Assembly (NCBI RefSeq): GCF_002042965.1
Contig: NZ_MZNT01000012.1
Span: 238,921 to 302,920 of the forward strand
DNA: 64,000 bases
Reading direction: 5' to 3'
Source of the DNA: Paenibacillus sp. 32352
Lineage (GTDB): Bacteria; Bacillota; Bacilli; Paenibacillales; NBRC-103111
Below are positions 8,927 through 17,910 of the stretch, one piece after another; the stretch's first letter is position 1; every line of letters starts with the position of its first letter. Below the pieces are notes generated by a model. That model ran no database searches. It saw only the letters and a program-made list of their open reading frames with translations, and was not told where the DNA came from. The translations under genes and the position numbers were made by a program.

Positions 8927-10663
8927 ATGAAGCGATGGTTATCGGTTTGGTTTCCACAGAAAATCAAATACCGGTTTTTCGTTTCGTTTCTATTCTTTAT
9001 TTTATTGCCTGCCGCGTCCTTTGTCATGTATTACTTCTGGGAGCTGGAAAGCACGTTGAAAGAAAAGATAAGCTCCCAAAGCGCAGCGCAGTTGGGCTAT
9101 GTGAAAGAAAGCATGGAAAATATCAGGGTCGCGCTATTTAGAGAGTCTTTGGTATTAAGCAATGATAAAGAACTTCAGGCGGCCCTCCGGGATGATTCAA
9201 GAAACACTGAAGCACGACAGTTATTAGTGATGGAGCGATTGCGGGAAAAGCGGTTGCAGGACGGATTTTCTCCATTGCCCACCCATGTATATTATTCGCT
9301 GATCGACCACCGCCATCAGGAGGTCATTACAACATTTGAAAATAAAATCAATTATTCAGATCTTGCCAGCGAAGATTGGTGGAAAAATTCAGAAGGCTAC
9401 GAAAAGCAGAACAACCAAATAATCGGAAAAAGTCTCCGGGACATGTACACACTTACGGTTGATATGGTTGGCCCGGACGGTAGCTTGGACGGTCATATAT
9501 TGCTCAGCTTCGATTATGTGGAATGGCTGAACGCTATGTACCGTATTTTTACGATGAGACAGGATTATTTCATAATGAATCAATCGGGGGGCATTGTTAC
9601 CAAGACAAGTCCGGCAGCATTTATTTCCGATCCGGCTGCAGAGGTTGTTCGGAGGCAAGCGGCAACAGGAGGTTTTTGGACGAATGGTCAGGAGCTGATG
9701 AATGCGGTCTATTTGCCTTCTTATCAGTGGTACGTAATTAATAGTTTTCCACTTCATACGTTTTTCGGGGACATCGATCAAGCTAAGCACAGGCTGGTAA
9801 TCATTCTCGCCTCCTTTGTGTTTTTATTCATAGTCATCACCTTTATTATCTCCCATCGAATTACACGCCCGTTGCAGCTTCTTCAGCATCATATGTCCAT
9901 CATTGTGAGAGATGAGTTTAGGTCGTCTTTGCCCGAAAAGTTGGGAACCGGTGAGGTTCGTGAATTAGGGACAACCTTCAATCGAATGATTAGCGATATA
10001 CGCCGCTTGATACAAAAGTTAAAAGTGGAGGAAAGGGAAAAGGAAGCATCAAGGTTCCAAATGCTACTCGCTCAAATGAATCCTCATTTTCTTTTAAATA
10101 CGTTGAATGCGATCAAGTGGACCGCTTTGGAACGCAAGGATTCAGAGATTGCGGAGATTTGTGTTTGCCTGGGCGAACTATTGGAATCCAGCTTGAATGT
10201 CCAAACCGAATTGATCCATCTGGACGAGGAGTTAACATTGGTGAAGGCATATGTGCGCATTCAGAATTTCAGATTCGACAGTTATATTAATGTCCGTTAC
10301 GAATATGACGAAGCGCTTCGTTATGCGCTTGTTCCCAAGTTGAGTTTGCAACCGTTGGTTGAGAATTCGTTCTATCACGCTTTTGCGCAGATGCAGCAAG
10401 ACGGCTGCATAACGATCCGGGTCGTGAATGAGCATCAATCGCTGATCATGGAAGTGGAGGACAACGGGATTGGGATGGAAGCATCCGCTAATCGTCAACC
10501 GTTACGCAAGAGCAAAGGGATCGGAATCAACAATCTGCGGGAACGATTGCAATTGCTTTTTAAATCCGACGGTCAGCTCGAGGCGGTTTCGAGAGAGCAA
10601 GGAACTCTCGTCCGTTTGAAATTCCCACTGCTTCTTTCGGAACCGTACGGGAAGGGAGAATGA
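8927..10663 (+). CDS. Sensor histidine kinase, YesM-like
   Basis: Membrane sensor kinase of 578 residues. I place the start at the ATG at 8927 because GAGGAGGGCGG lies immediately upstream and would fall inside a longer reading. TM1 is about residues 15-37 and TM2 about 288-309, enclosing an extracytoplasmic sensor region of roughly 250 residues. A HAMP-like linker follows (HRITRPLQLL), then the His_kinase block QMNPHFLLNTLNAIKW with phosphoacceptor His387, and a HATPase domain with the N box LVENSFYHAF and a glycine-rich VEDNGIGM. The response regulator begins 4 bases downstream, so the two are translated together. By position it should sense a sugar handled by the transporter and GH42 genes that follow. 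Confidence 0.93.
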   Translation: MKRWLSVWFPQKIKYRFFVSFLFFILLPAASFVMYYFWELESTLKEKISSQSAAQLGYVKESMENIRVALFRESLVLSNDKELQAALRDDSRNTEARQLLVMERLREKRLQDGFSPLPTHVYYSLIDHRHQEVITTFENKINYSDLASEDWWKNSEGYEKQNNQIIGKSLRDMYTLTVDMVGPDGSLDGHILLSFDYVEWLNAMYRIFTMRQDYFIMNQSGGIVTKTSPAAFISDPAAEVVRRQAATGGFWTNGQELMNAVYLPSYQWYVINSFPLHTFFGDIDQAKHRLVIILASFVFLFIVITFIISHRITRPLQLLQHHMSIIVRDEFRSSLPEKLGTGEVRELGTTFNRMISDIRRLIQKLKVEEREKEASRFQMLLAQMNPHFLLNTLNAIKWTALERKDSEIAEICVCLGELLESSLNVQTELIHLDEELTLVKAYVRIQNFRFDSYINVRYEYDEALRYALVPKLSLQPLVENSFYHAFAQMQQDGCITIRVVNEHQSLIMEVEDNGIGMEASANRQPLRKSKGIGINNLRERLQLLFKSDGQLEAVSREQGTLVRLKFPLLLSEPYGKGE

Positions 10664-10667
10664 TATC

Positions 10668-12173
10668 ATGTGGAAAGTGCTGTTGGTAGAAGATGAGACG
10701 CGAGTAAGGCGATTAATTAAAGAAATTATTGATTGGGAGAAGTTGGGGTTCGTTATTGCAGGAGAAGCCGCCAATGGGATCGAAGCGCTAGAGGTGATGC
10801 GGGAAGAGTCTCCACATTTCATTCTGTGCGATATTATGATGCCTCTCATGGATGGGATCGAGTTCCTTCGAAAGGCACGTCTGCAAGGCTTTGAGGGTCC
10901 ATTCGTTATGTTGACCTGTATGAATGAATTCGAATTGGCCAGACAAGCGCTTGAGTATGGTGCGACCAGCTATATTTTGAAGCTTTCGCTGAATGTCGAT
11001 ACGATACGCGAGATGTTGGAGAAGGTCAGCCGAGAATTAAGCAAAGCCGCCATACCTGCTCGACAAGTATCGTATCGTGATTTCGAATTGTTATACCAAT
11101 ATACGTGGAGGCAGATCCAGGGTATAGATGAAGCGGATCCGGAACGGAGAGTCTTGCTGCAGCGCATCTCCGCAAGTGGCTTTACGCATGCAGATCTTTG
11201 TATAGTACTGCACGGGACCGACGGGATCAGTGAGGAGGATCTGACTCGATTCGGGTTAATTCAATCCATCGAAACATTGGTTATTCACAAATTCAGAATC
11301 CATGGCTGTACCACGTTTTTTTCCTGGGTTCCACGTTCCGAGCTAATTGTTGCGCAAGCTCCGGAAGAGGACGGGGCAATGACATATTCAGTCGTATGGG
11401 CCTCTTCCGTGCCTATTTCCGAATTGGAGTCTACATGGAGAAGTATGATCAGACTCATTGAGAGATCCTGGTATAAAAGCAGAAAAAGTAGGATAGCCTA
11501 TTCAAAAACAGATTCAATCATCCAACAGCCAGGTATATCCTCTCAAACCCTATGGAACATGGAACGCGAAATATTGCAAGCGTTTGAGCGCCGAGATAAG
11601 ATAAATTGTATTCGCCAGTTGAATGTCATGTTTGACGAAATGAAAAAGAACCATGCAAGCATGGCCATTGTTGTGGAAACGGCGGAACGATTGGACAATA
11701 GGTTTGCTGCTATTTCGGGTTATGGGAAAGTTCAAACCGATGATTGGTTGTCCGCAGCAAACCATGAAGAGCTTCGACATGTCTTGGAAGACAGAATCGA
11801 TGATTGGATAACAAAATGGATAAAGACGACAACATTGCCATCGGCCCATCCCGAGATCAACAGGATTGTGGATTATATCCAAAGCCATTATGATACGGAA
11901 ATCACGTTGAAATCGATGGCAGAGCATGTCACCTTGGATGAGCACTATTTAAGTGGCTTATTCAGTAAAAAAATGGGCTGCACATTGATCCATTACTTAC
12001 ATAAAGTGAGGATTGACCAGGCCCGGTTTTATTTGCTCCAATCTACATTAACTGTCGGGGAAATTGCAGAAAGAGTCGGATTTGCGAATGCCGCATATTT
12101 TGTGAAAATTTTTAAGCGCTGGACAGAACAGACGCCCAGTGAGTTCAGAAAGAGTCACATGTCCAATGAATAG
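10668..12173 (+). CDS. Response regulator with AraC-type output, YesN-like
   Basis: A 501-residue two-component regulator. The N-terminal receiver shows the acidic pair E8-D9, the phosphoacceptor Asp55 in LCDIMMP, and a switch Thr/Lys region (VMLTCMNEF, then TSYILKL). A long middle segment without a clear fold follows. The C-terminus (about 398-497) is an AraC/XylS domain with two helix-turn-helix units (ITLKSMAEHVTLDEHYLSGLF and VGEIAERVGFANAAYFVKIF). It is partner of the kinase encoded 4 bases upstream. The most likely target is the promoter in the 214-base gap before the binding-protein gene at 12388. Confidence 0.93.
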   Translation: MWKVLLVEDETRVRRLIKEIIDWEKLGFVIAGEAANGIEALEVMREESPHFILCDIMMPLMDGIEFLRKARLQGFEGPFVMLTCMNEFELARQALEYGATSYILKLSLNVDTIREMLEKVSRELSKAAIPARQVSYRDFELLYQYTWRQIQGIDEADPERRVLLQRISASGFTHADLCIVLHGTDGISEEDLTRFGLIQSIETLVIHKFRIHGCTTFFSWVPRSELIVAQAPEEDGAMTYSVVWASSVPISELESTWRSMIRLIERSWYKSRKSRIAYSKTDSIIQQPGISSQTLWNMEREILQAFERRDKINCIRQLNVMFDEMKKNHASMAIVVETAERLDNRFAAISGYGKVQTDDWLSAANHEELRHVLEDRIDDWITKWIKTTTLPSAHPEINRIVDYIQSHYDTEITLKSMAEHVTLDEHYLSGLFSKKMGCTLIHYLHKVRIDQARFYLLQSTLTVGEIAERVGFANAAYFVKIFKRWTEQTPSEFRKSHMSNE

Positions 12174-12181
12174 ATTTTCTC

Positions 12182-12208
12182 GCCCCTTTCCTGCTTGTGG
12201 AGAGGGGC
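12182..12208 (+). terminator. Intrinsic terminator after the two-component genes
   Basis: The 10-base arms GCCCCTTTCC (12182-12191) and GGAGAGGGGC (12199-12208) pair with one G-T wobble across a 7-base loop, followed by a loose T-rich run (GATTTGTTTCT). It separates the regulator genes from the transport operon. Confidence 0.6.
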
Positions 12209-12387
12209 CGATTTGTTTCTGAAGGCTTAATTTTGTATAAGAGGCCACTAAATCTGTTTCTTATCTGCTTCCAGGTACGATGGTATGATAAAGGTGTCTT
12301 ACAGAATGGGAGAGGCGTCTACTGCAGGGATTCATCTTCCTTCTGCGATTCCAATCTATAGTACGACAGGAAAGAAGGGGGATATCG

Positions 12388-13914
12388 ATGTTTAAATATA
12401 AAAAGATCGTGTTGTCCGCAACCTCCGTTGCACTTTGTTGCAGTCTGCTTGCAGCCTGTGGAGACGAAGCGAAGGATAACGGTTCATCTGCGGCTCCAGA
12501 ATCATCGAAGATGGTCAAACTGGAAATTATAACAAGCGGAGCCGGCCTGCCCGCTCCGGAGAAGGACTTTGTTCGGGAGAATCTGAATAAGGCACTGAAT
12601 GCCGATATCAACTTGACGGCTTATGCCTCTGACTATGGCAATCAGCTGAATGTCCGGATGGCTTCTGGTAATTACCCGGATTTGTTTTCCGTTGACAAAG
12701 CTTCGTTGAAGCAGCTATCGGAACAAGGACTTCTACTCGATCTGACTCCCTATTTCGAAAAAGAACTTAAGCCGGTCAAAACCTTCATAGGAGATTCCAG
12801 CCTGAAGAAAGGTATGGTTAACGGCAAAGTGTATGCGATAGCCCAAGCGCCGCAAGCTCCGAAAGCATCTTACTGGATCCGTAAGGATTGGCTGGACAAG
12901 CTTCAATTGAAGCCGCCCGAAACTCTCGATGATCTGCTAGCCGTGTCCAAAGCATTCACGGAGAAGGATCCAGACGGCAACGGAAAAAATGATACTTATG
13001 GTATCACAGGACTGATGGGACTCACAGGGGTCAACTTGTTGTCCGCTTTTTCCCCTGTATTCGGAGGATATGGTGTCCCCAATCCAGGTGAATTTTTCGT
13101 CAAGGATGGTAAGGTCGTCCAATCGTTATATGATCCGGGTATGAAGGATGCACTTGCCTTTATTGCAAAATTCACTGCCAGCGGTTCGGTTGATCCAGAT
13201 TATGTATTGAATACCGGCACGCAGCCCAGGGATAAGGCCATCAAGGGTCAGGCGGGAATCATTTGGACGGAATGGACGAATTTGACCAACGAACAGTACG
13301 TCGAGCAAATCAAGAAAGTGAATCCGAACGCCGAATGGGTGCAGTTGCAAGCGCCGAAGGGTCCTGCAGGACAGTTCTCCGGGTCATTGGATATCGGTAA
13401 AGCAGCCGGATTGATGGCGATTCCGAAGGCACTGGAGAAGGACAAAACGAAGCTGCAAAGAGTGTTCGACCTATTGAATTATATCTCCGGGGGAGAAGGC
13501 TCGAAGCTTGTCCAGTTTGGCGTGGAAGGCAAACACTATAATTTGGCAAACGGCAAGGTTGTCCCGACTCCGCTTATGGCTTCGGAAGCCGGCTTTACCT
13601 ACATGTACCAATTCACCGGCCGGCCGGACCTTGATTATTTGTCGATCAAATTCTCATCCCAATTTCCATTTATCGATTTCGCGAACAAACAACCCCGTAT
13701 TCAGTCGCTTAACGGCTTCCTGAACTATCCGGACGGTTATAATGATGCAGATGCCAGCCGATACATTTCGGAAGAGATCACGAAGTTCGCCTATGGAAAG
13801 CGGCCATTGAGCCAATATGATGACTTCTTGAAAAACCTTGAAACGACGATGAACTACAAGACTTTTTTGAACTCGGCGACCAAGCAATTAAATGAGTTGG
13901 GTTACGGTAAATAG
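12388..13914 (+). CDS. Extracellular solute-binding lipoprotein, CUT1 type
   Basis: A 508-residue binding protein of a carbohydrate ABC importer. GAAAGAAGGGGG precedes the ATG. The signal peptide ends at the lipobox L-A-A-C24, so it is a lipoprotein facing outward. The sequence carries marks common to the YtcQ/LplA-like group, such as DPDGNGKNDTYG (about residue 195), which resembles a calcium-binding loop, and WIRKDWLDKL before it. Two permeases follow at 14254 and 15210, after an intergenic hairpin that should lower their expression relative to the binding protein. The neighbouring beta-galactosidase suggests a galactose-containing oligosaccharide as ligand, but this is inference from context. 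Confidence 0.92.
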   Translation: MFKYKKIVLSATSVALCCSLLAACGDEAKDNGSSAAPESSKMVKLEIITSGAGLPAPEKDFVRENLNKALNADINLTAYASDYGNQLNVRMASGNYPDLFSVDKASLKQLSEQGLLLDLTPYFEKELKPVKTFIGDSSLKKGMVNGKVYAIAQAPQAPKASYWIRKDWLDKLQLKPPETLDDLLAVSKAFTEKDPDGNGKNDTYGITGLMGLTGVNLLSAFSPVFGGYGVPNPGEFFVKDGKVVQSLYDPGMKDALAFIAKFTASGSVDPDYVLNTGTQPRDKAIKGQAGIIWTEWTNLTNEQYVEQIKKVNPNAEWVQLQAPKGPAGQFSGSLDIGKAAGLMAIPKALEKDKTKLQRVFDLLNYISGGEGSKLVQFGVEGKHYNLANGKVVPTPLMASEAGFTYMYQFTGRPDLDYLSIKFSSQFPFIDFANKQPRIQSLNGFLNYPDGYNDADASRYISEEITKFAYGKRPLSQYDDFLKNLETTMNYKTFLNSATKQLNELGYGK

Positions 13915-13954
13915 AGCAATCAGTCTGTGCAGCAACATGGAATGACTCTTGGAG

Positions 13955-13994
13955 GCGAAGAACCGTTTCATCTCTTCTTGGTTCTTCGCTTTTT
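13955..13994 (+). terminator. Intrinsic terminator/attenuator between binding protein and permeases
   Basis: GCGAAGAACC (13955-13964) pairs perfectly with GGTTCTTCGC (13980-13989), followed by TTTTT. Because the permease genes downstream continue the same locus, partial read-through would give more binding protein than permease. The next 260 bases up to 14254 hold no recognisable gene. Confidence 0.75.
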
Positions 13995-14253
13995 AGTACT
14001 TTCAATAAGATAAATAAGAATGAGTAGCAAAGAATATCGAAATTATGACCATACGTGGATAACCAAACATACACAAAAACCCATACGTTCCGGAAAAATC
14101 GGTTGGATGGTGCCATACCCAAAATGTCCCGATAGCTTAGCTGCAATCTAGCGAACGATCCTATTGGAGAAGCCGCTGGAAGAATAGGAGATGGCCGATA
14201 CCACTTGTTAGGTCACAGGGGAATCCAGTTGATATTGAAGGAGGGAACCGACG

Positions 14254-15216
14254 ATGGATCAAGGAAGTTTGCCGGTAAAGAAAGAAATAGCAGTAAAAGG
14301 ACTTCAGATGAAACGGCTTGGAAACGTGATATGGAGCAATCGGGCCTTTTACTTCATGCTGCTGCCGGGAGTGATTTATTACATTATTTTTAAGTATATC
14401 CCTATGTATGGAATTATTATCGCATTCAAAGATTTTAATTTCTCTGACGGTATTTTGTTTAGCGGGTGGGCAGACCCTTGGTACAAATATTTCAAGATGT
14501 TCTATGAATCGCCTTATTTCACACAGGTCATGTCCAACACGTTTATTATCAGTTTGTATAAGCTGATTTTCGGAATCGTGCCTCCGATCCTTTTTGCAGT
14601 CCTACTTAATGAATGCCGCGTTCGATGGTTCAATTCGTTCATACAAACATTAACCTATATGCCTCACTTTTTTTCATGGGTGATTATTTACGGGATTCTT
14701 CTTGCACTTCTGTCCGAAAATTCGGGCTTGGTAAACCAGTGGATTAAGGATTCGGGCAGTAGTCCGATCAATTTTCTCACCTCTACTGAGTTGTTCCGTG
14801 GGGTACTTGTTGGTTCGGAGATTTGGAAGGACTTAGGGTGGGGCGCCATTATTTATTTGGCGGCTATGACCGGCATCGATCCGACGCTGTACGAAGCCGC
14901 CAAGGTGGACGGGGCAGGAAGGTTTCGAATGATATGGCATATTACGTTGCCCGGGATTCGCTCGGTCATGGTCATGCTTCTGATTCTGAAGCTTGGTCAC
15001 ATTCTGGATGCGGGATTCGATCAAATTTACATTTTATACAATGTTCAGGTATATCCAGTTGCGGATATATTGGACACATGGGTATTCCGAACGGGATTGC
15101 AGCAATTGAATTTTAGTCTGGCGGCTGCTGTCGGATTGTTCAAATCTTTCGTAGGTATGATACTGATCGTGCTTTCTAACCGGCTTGCGAAGCACTGGGG
15201 GGAAAATATATGGTAA
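14254..15216 (+). CDS. Sugar ABC transporter permease, LplB-type
   Basis: A 320-residue integral membrane protein and one half of a CUT1 importer channel. GAAGGAGGG lies just before the ATG. About six membrane segments are visible, beginning FYFMLLPGVIYYIIF. The cytoplasmic EAA loop, which docks on the ATPase, reads EAAKVDGAGRFRMIWHITLP at about residues 210-230. The stop codon overlaps the start of the next permease by 7 bases, so the two are coupled. No ATPase gene is present in this locus; members of this group commonly share an MsmK-type ATPase encoded elsewhere. Confidence 0.93.
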   Translation: MDQGSLPVKKEIAVKGLQMKRLGNVIWSNRAFYFMLLPGVIYYIIFKYIPMYGIIIAFKDFNFSDGILFSGWADPWYKYFKMFYESPYFTQVMSNTFIISLYKLIFGIVPPILFAVLLNECRVRWFNSFIQTLTYMPHFFSWVIIYGILLALLSENSGLVNQWIKDSGSSPINFLTSTELFRGVLVGSEIWKDLGWGAIIYLAAMTGIDPTLYEAAKVDGAGRFRMIWHITLPGIRSVMVMLLILKLGHILDAGFDQIYILYNVQVYPVADILDTWVFRTGLQQLNFSLAAAVGLFKSFVGMILIVLSNRLAKHWGENIW

Positions 15217-16070
15217 ATCGCTGGGACGAAAAGTTATTTGACGGTGCGGTGATGGTTATATTGGGCTTGGCAGGCTTGGCTGCCGTCATTCCGGTCATGT
15301 ACGTAGTTTCCGTATCGATTACACCCTTCTCCGAGGTGCTGAAAAACGGAGGATTCGTTTTCATTCCAAGGAAAATTGATCTAACTGCGTACAAAGAACT
15401 ATTTACGACAACAGGAATTCCACGCTCGTTATGGGTCACGGCCGTATTGACGGTTATAGGAACCGCCGTCAATTTGGTTTTGACGCTTCTTATGGCATAT
15501 CCGTTGAGCCGGAAGAAGATGCCTGGCCGAAGTTTCTTTCTTCTGATGGTTGTCTTTACGATGCTATTCAACGGAGGATTGATTCCTACTTATATCGTCG
15601 TGAAGAATTTAGGATTACTCAACTCCATATGGTCCATGATATTGCCCAATGCAATTTGGACGTTTAACATTCTCATCATGAAAAGCTTTTTTGAAAACCT
15701 GCCCGAGGAATTATTCGAATCCGCACGGATGGATGGTGCCAAGGAACTGAACATTTTAATGAAGATTGTCGTACCGTTGTCGGTTCCATCCTTAATGACC
15801 ATCGGATTGTTTTATACCGTCGGCCATTGGAATGAGTTTTATCAAGCCATTATGTATATGACAGATAGAAATTGGTTCCCATTGCAAGTGGTTGTAAGGG
15901 AAATCCTGGTGCAGACACAGAAGCCATTGGAGAATGTCGAAAACTTGATGCCCACCGAAACGGTGCAGATGGCAGCTGTAATCACAGCATCCTTGCCGAT
16001 CATTGTCCTGTACCCATTCCTGCAGAAACATTTTACTAAAGGCATGCTGTTAGGAGCGATCAAAGGTTGA
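15210..16070 (+). CDS. Sugar ABC transporter permease, YtcP-type
   Basis: The second channel subunit, 286 residues, with about six membrane spans starting at VMVILGLAGLAAVIPVMYVV. The EAA loop is ESARMDGAKELNILMKIVVP near residue 170. The C-terminus, FLQKHFTKGMLLGAIKG, is typical of this permease group. Its start overlaps the end of the first permease, and the oxidoreductase gene begins 17 bases after its stop, placing transport and catabolism in one operon. Confidence 0.93.
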   Translation: MVNRWDEKLFDGAVMVILGLAGLAAVIPVMYVVSVSITPFSEVLKNGGFVFIPRKIDLTAYKELFTTTGIPRSLWVTAVLTVIGTAVNLVLTLLMAYPLSRKKMPGRSFFLLMVVFTMLFNGGLIPTYIVVKNLGLLNSIWSMILPNAIWTFNILIMKSFFENLPEELFESARMDGAKELNILMKIVVPLSVPSLMTIGLFYTVGHWNEFYQAIMYMTDRNWFPLQVVVREILVQTQKPLENVENLMPTETVQMAAVITASLPIIVLYPFLQKHFTKGMLLGAIKG

Positions 16071-16087
16071 AAAACGGAGGGGTTCAA

Positions 16088-17896
16088 ATGCAAATGCATA
16101 CAGAGGTACTAGTTGCAGGCGGCGGTATTTCTGGCGTGTTGGCTGCACTGGCGGCTGCCCGCAACGGTGCGAAGGTTGTGATATGTCAGGATCGGCCCGT
16201 ATTGGGCGGTAATGCATCATCCGAGATTCGCATGCATATCGTTGGTGCGGCGAATTCCAAGCGGAGGCAGGCTTTGGAGACGGAAGCGAGGGAAGGCGGC
16301 ATACTGGAAGAAATCCTGCTTGAATGTGCTGTCCGCAACCCACAGCGAAGCGCATCGATGTTTGATCTCATCTTATATGAAAAGTGCAGAGCGGAACCAA
16401 ACCTAACATTGATGCTCAACACGTCGGTGACCGGCGTGCGGATGGAGGACAGCCGGATTCTGTCTGTACTGGCTGCTAGGGAAAGCACGGAGCATCGCTT
16501 CGAAATCTTTGCCAAGATCTTCATGGACTGTACAGGAGATGGGCGTCTCGGCAAAGAAGCGGGAGCATTGTTCATGACAGGCCGGGAATCCTCCAGGCAA
16601 TATGGGGAGTCCCATGCAGGAGAATATGCCGATTCGTACCGCCTCGGTTCCTCGCTGCTGTTTACGACCCGGAATATGGGCAAATCGATGAAGTTTATCC
16701 CGCCTGTATGGGCGAAAAAGTTTACGGAAGAGGATTTAAAGTTCCGCAGCCACTCCTCATGGGAATACGGTTATTGGTGGGTAGAGTTCGGTGGTTTGCT
16801 GGATACGATTGCCGATAACGAAACGATCCGTGATGAACTGCTTGCCATCATGATGGGCATCTGGGATCATATCAAAAACAGTGGCAACCATCCGGAGTCA
16901 GAGAATTGGGCTTTGGACTGGTTCGGCTTCGTCCCCGGCAAGCGGGAGTCCCGCCGGTTTATCGGCAAGCATCTCCTTACACAATCGGATTTGGAAGAAG
17001 CCGTCCACTTTGAGGATGTGATAGCATATGGCGGGTGGCCGATGGATACGCATCCTCCGCAGGGAATTGAAGCAAAAGACCGGGAGCCAAGTAGCCAGCC
17101 GGTGACCAACTATGTGTATGGCATTCCGCTCAGGGCCTTGATCAGCGTCAATGTGGACAATCTGATGTTTGCCGGACGGAACATATCCGCTACGCATATC
17201 GCCTTTTCAAGTACCCGGGTTATGGCCACCTGCGGCGTAATGGGACAGGGTGCAGGTACGTTCGCCGCGATGGCAATTCGCAATGAGATTCCGTTGGATC
17301 TGGCATGGCAAGACCGGGAGCTGATCAGGAACACACAGCAGCAGTTGATCCGACAGGATGCTTATTTGCCTGGCATTCAAGCGGAGGTCAATCTGGCGAG
17401 CCAGGCTATCGTCCGGGCATCGTCTGAGCAGCCAGAGGGGTTGGCATCGAATGTCATCGACGGACATACCCGTTCCATACATGGAGCAAGAGGGGTCAGG
17501 CCGAATCTGTCCGTTCCCGGCACCCACCGTTGGATGGCGCTGCCGGAAGACCAGGAGCCTTGGATCGAGCTGGAGTGGAAATCACCGGTATCTATCCGCG
17601 AAATCACCGTTGTGCTTGATACGGGCATGCACCGGAGGCTAACGCTGACACACGAAGACTATCTGCATCAGCAGAACGTGTGGGGGCCTCAACCGGAAAC
17701 CTTGAAAGAGTTTCGGGTATCGGCTTATTTAGCGGATTCCCGTGAAGATGGCTGTCAAGTGATGTACATTCGGGATAATTATCAACGGCAGATTACTTGC
17801 CAGGTCCAGTTGAAGCAGGTGCACAAGCTTCGTCTCGAGGTTCTGAGCACAAACGGTTTAGACCATGCGAGGATATTTGAAATTCGATGTCATTGA
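16088..17896 (+). CDS. FAD-dependent oxidoreductase with galactose-binding-like C-terminal domain
   Basis: I start at the ATG at 16088, which follows GGAGGGG; the frame is open from a TTG at 16067. The 602-residue product opens with a Rossmann FAD motif GGGISGVLAALAAARNGAKV and then the GGNASSEIRM block of the FAD_oxidored (PF12831-like) family. A second family block, MDCTGDGRLGKEAGA, lies near residue 155, and the FAD-closing region (MFAGRNISATH) near 360. From about residue 440 the sequence changes to a beta-sandwich resembling discoidin/galactose-binding folds (VRASSEQPEGLASNVIDG, then IELEWKSPVSIREI). There is no signal peptide, so the protein is cytoplasmic. Its substrate is probably a sugar or sugar derivative released by the neighbouring enzyme, but the reaction is unknown. 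Confidence 0.85.
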   Translation: MQMHTEVLVAGGGISGVLAALAAARNGAKVVICQDRPVLGGNASSEIRMHIVGAANSKRRQALETEAREGGILEEILLECAVRNPQRSASMFDLILYEKCRAEPNLTLMLNTSVTGVRMEDSRILSVLAARESTEHRFEIFAKIFMDCTGDGRLGKEAGALFMTGRESSRQYGESHAGEYADSYRLGSSLLFTTRNMGKSMKFIPPVWAKKFTEEDLKFRSHSSWEYGYWWVEFGGLLDTIADNETIRDELLAIMMGIWDHIKNSGNHPESENWALDWFGFVPGKRESRRFIGKHLLTQSDLEEAVHFEDVIAYGGWPMDTHPPQGIEAKDREPSSQPVTNYVYGIPLRALISVNVDNLMFAGRNISATHIAFSSTRVMATCGVMGQGAGTFAAMAIRNEIPLDLAWQDRELIRNTQQQLIRQDAYLPGIQAEVNLASQAIVRASSEQPEGLASNVIDGHTRSIHGARGVRPNLSVPGTHRWMALPEDQEPWIELEWKSPVSIREITVVLDTGMHRRLTLTHEDYLHQQNVWGPQPETLKEFRVSAYLADSREDGCQVMYIRDNYQRQITCQVQLKQVHKLRLEVLSTNGLDHARIFEIRCH

Positions 17897-17910
17897 AGGT
17901 AGGGATATGA

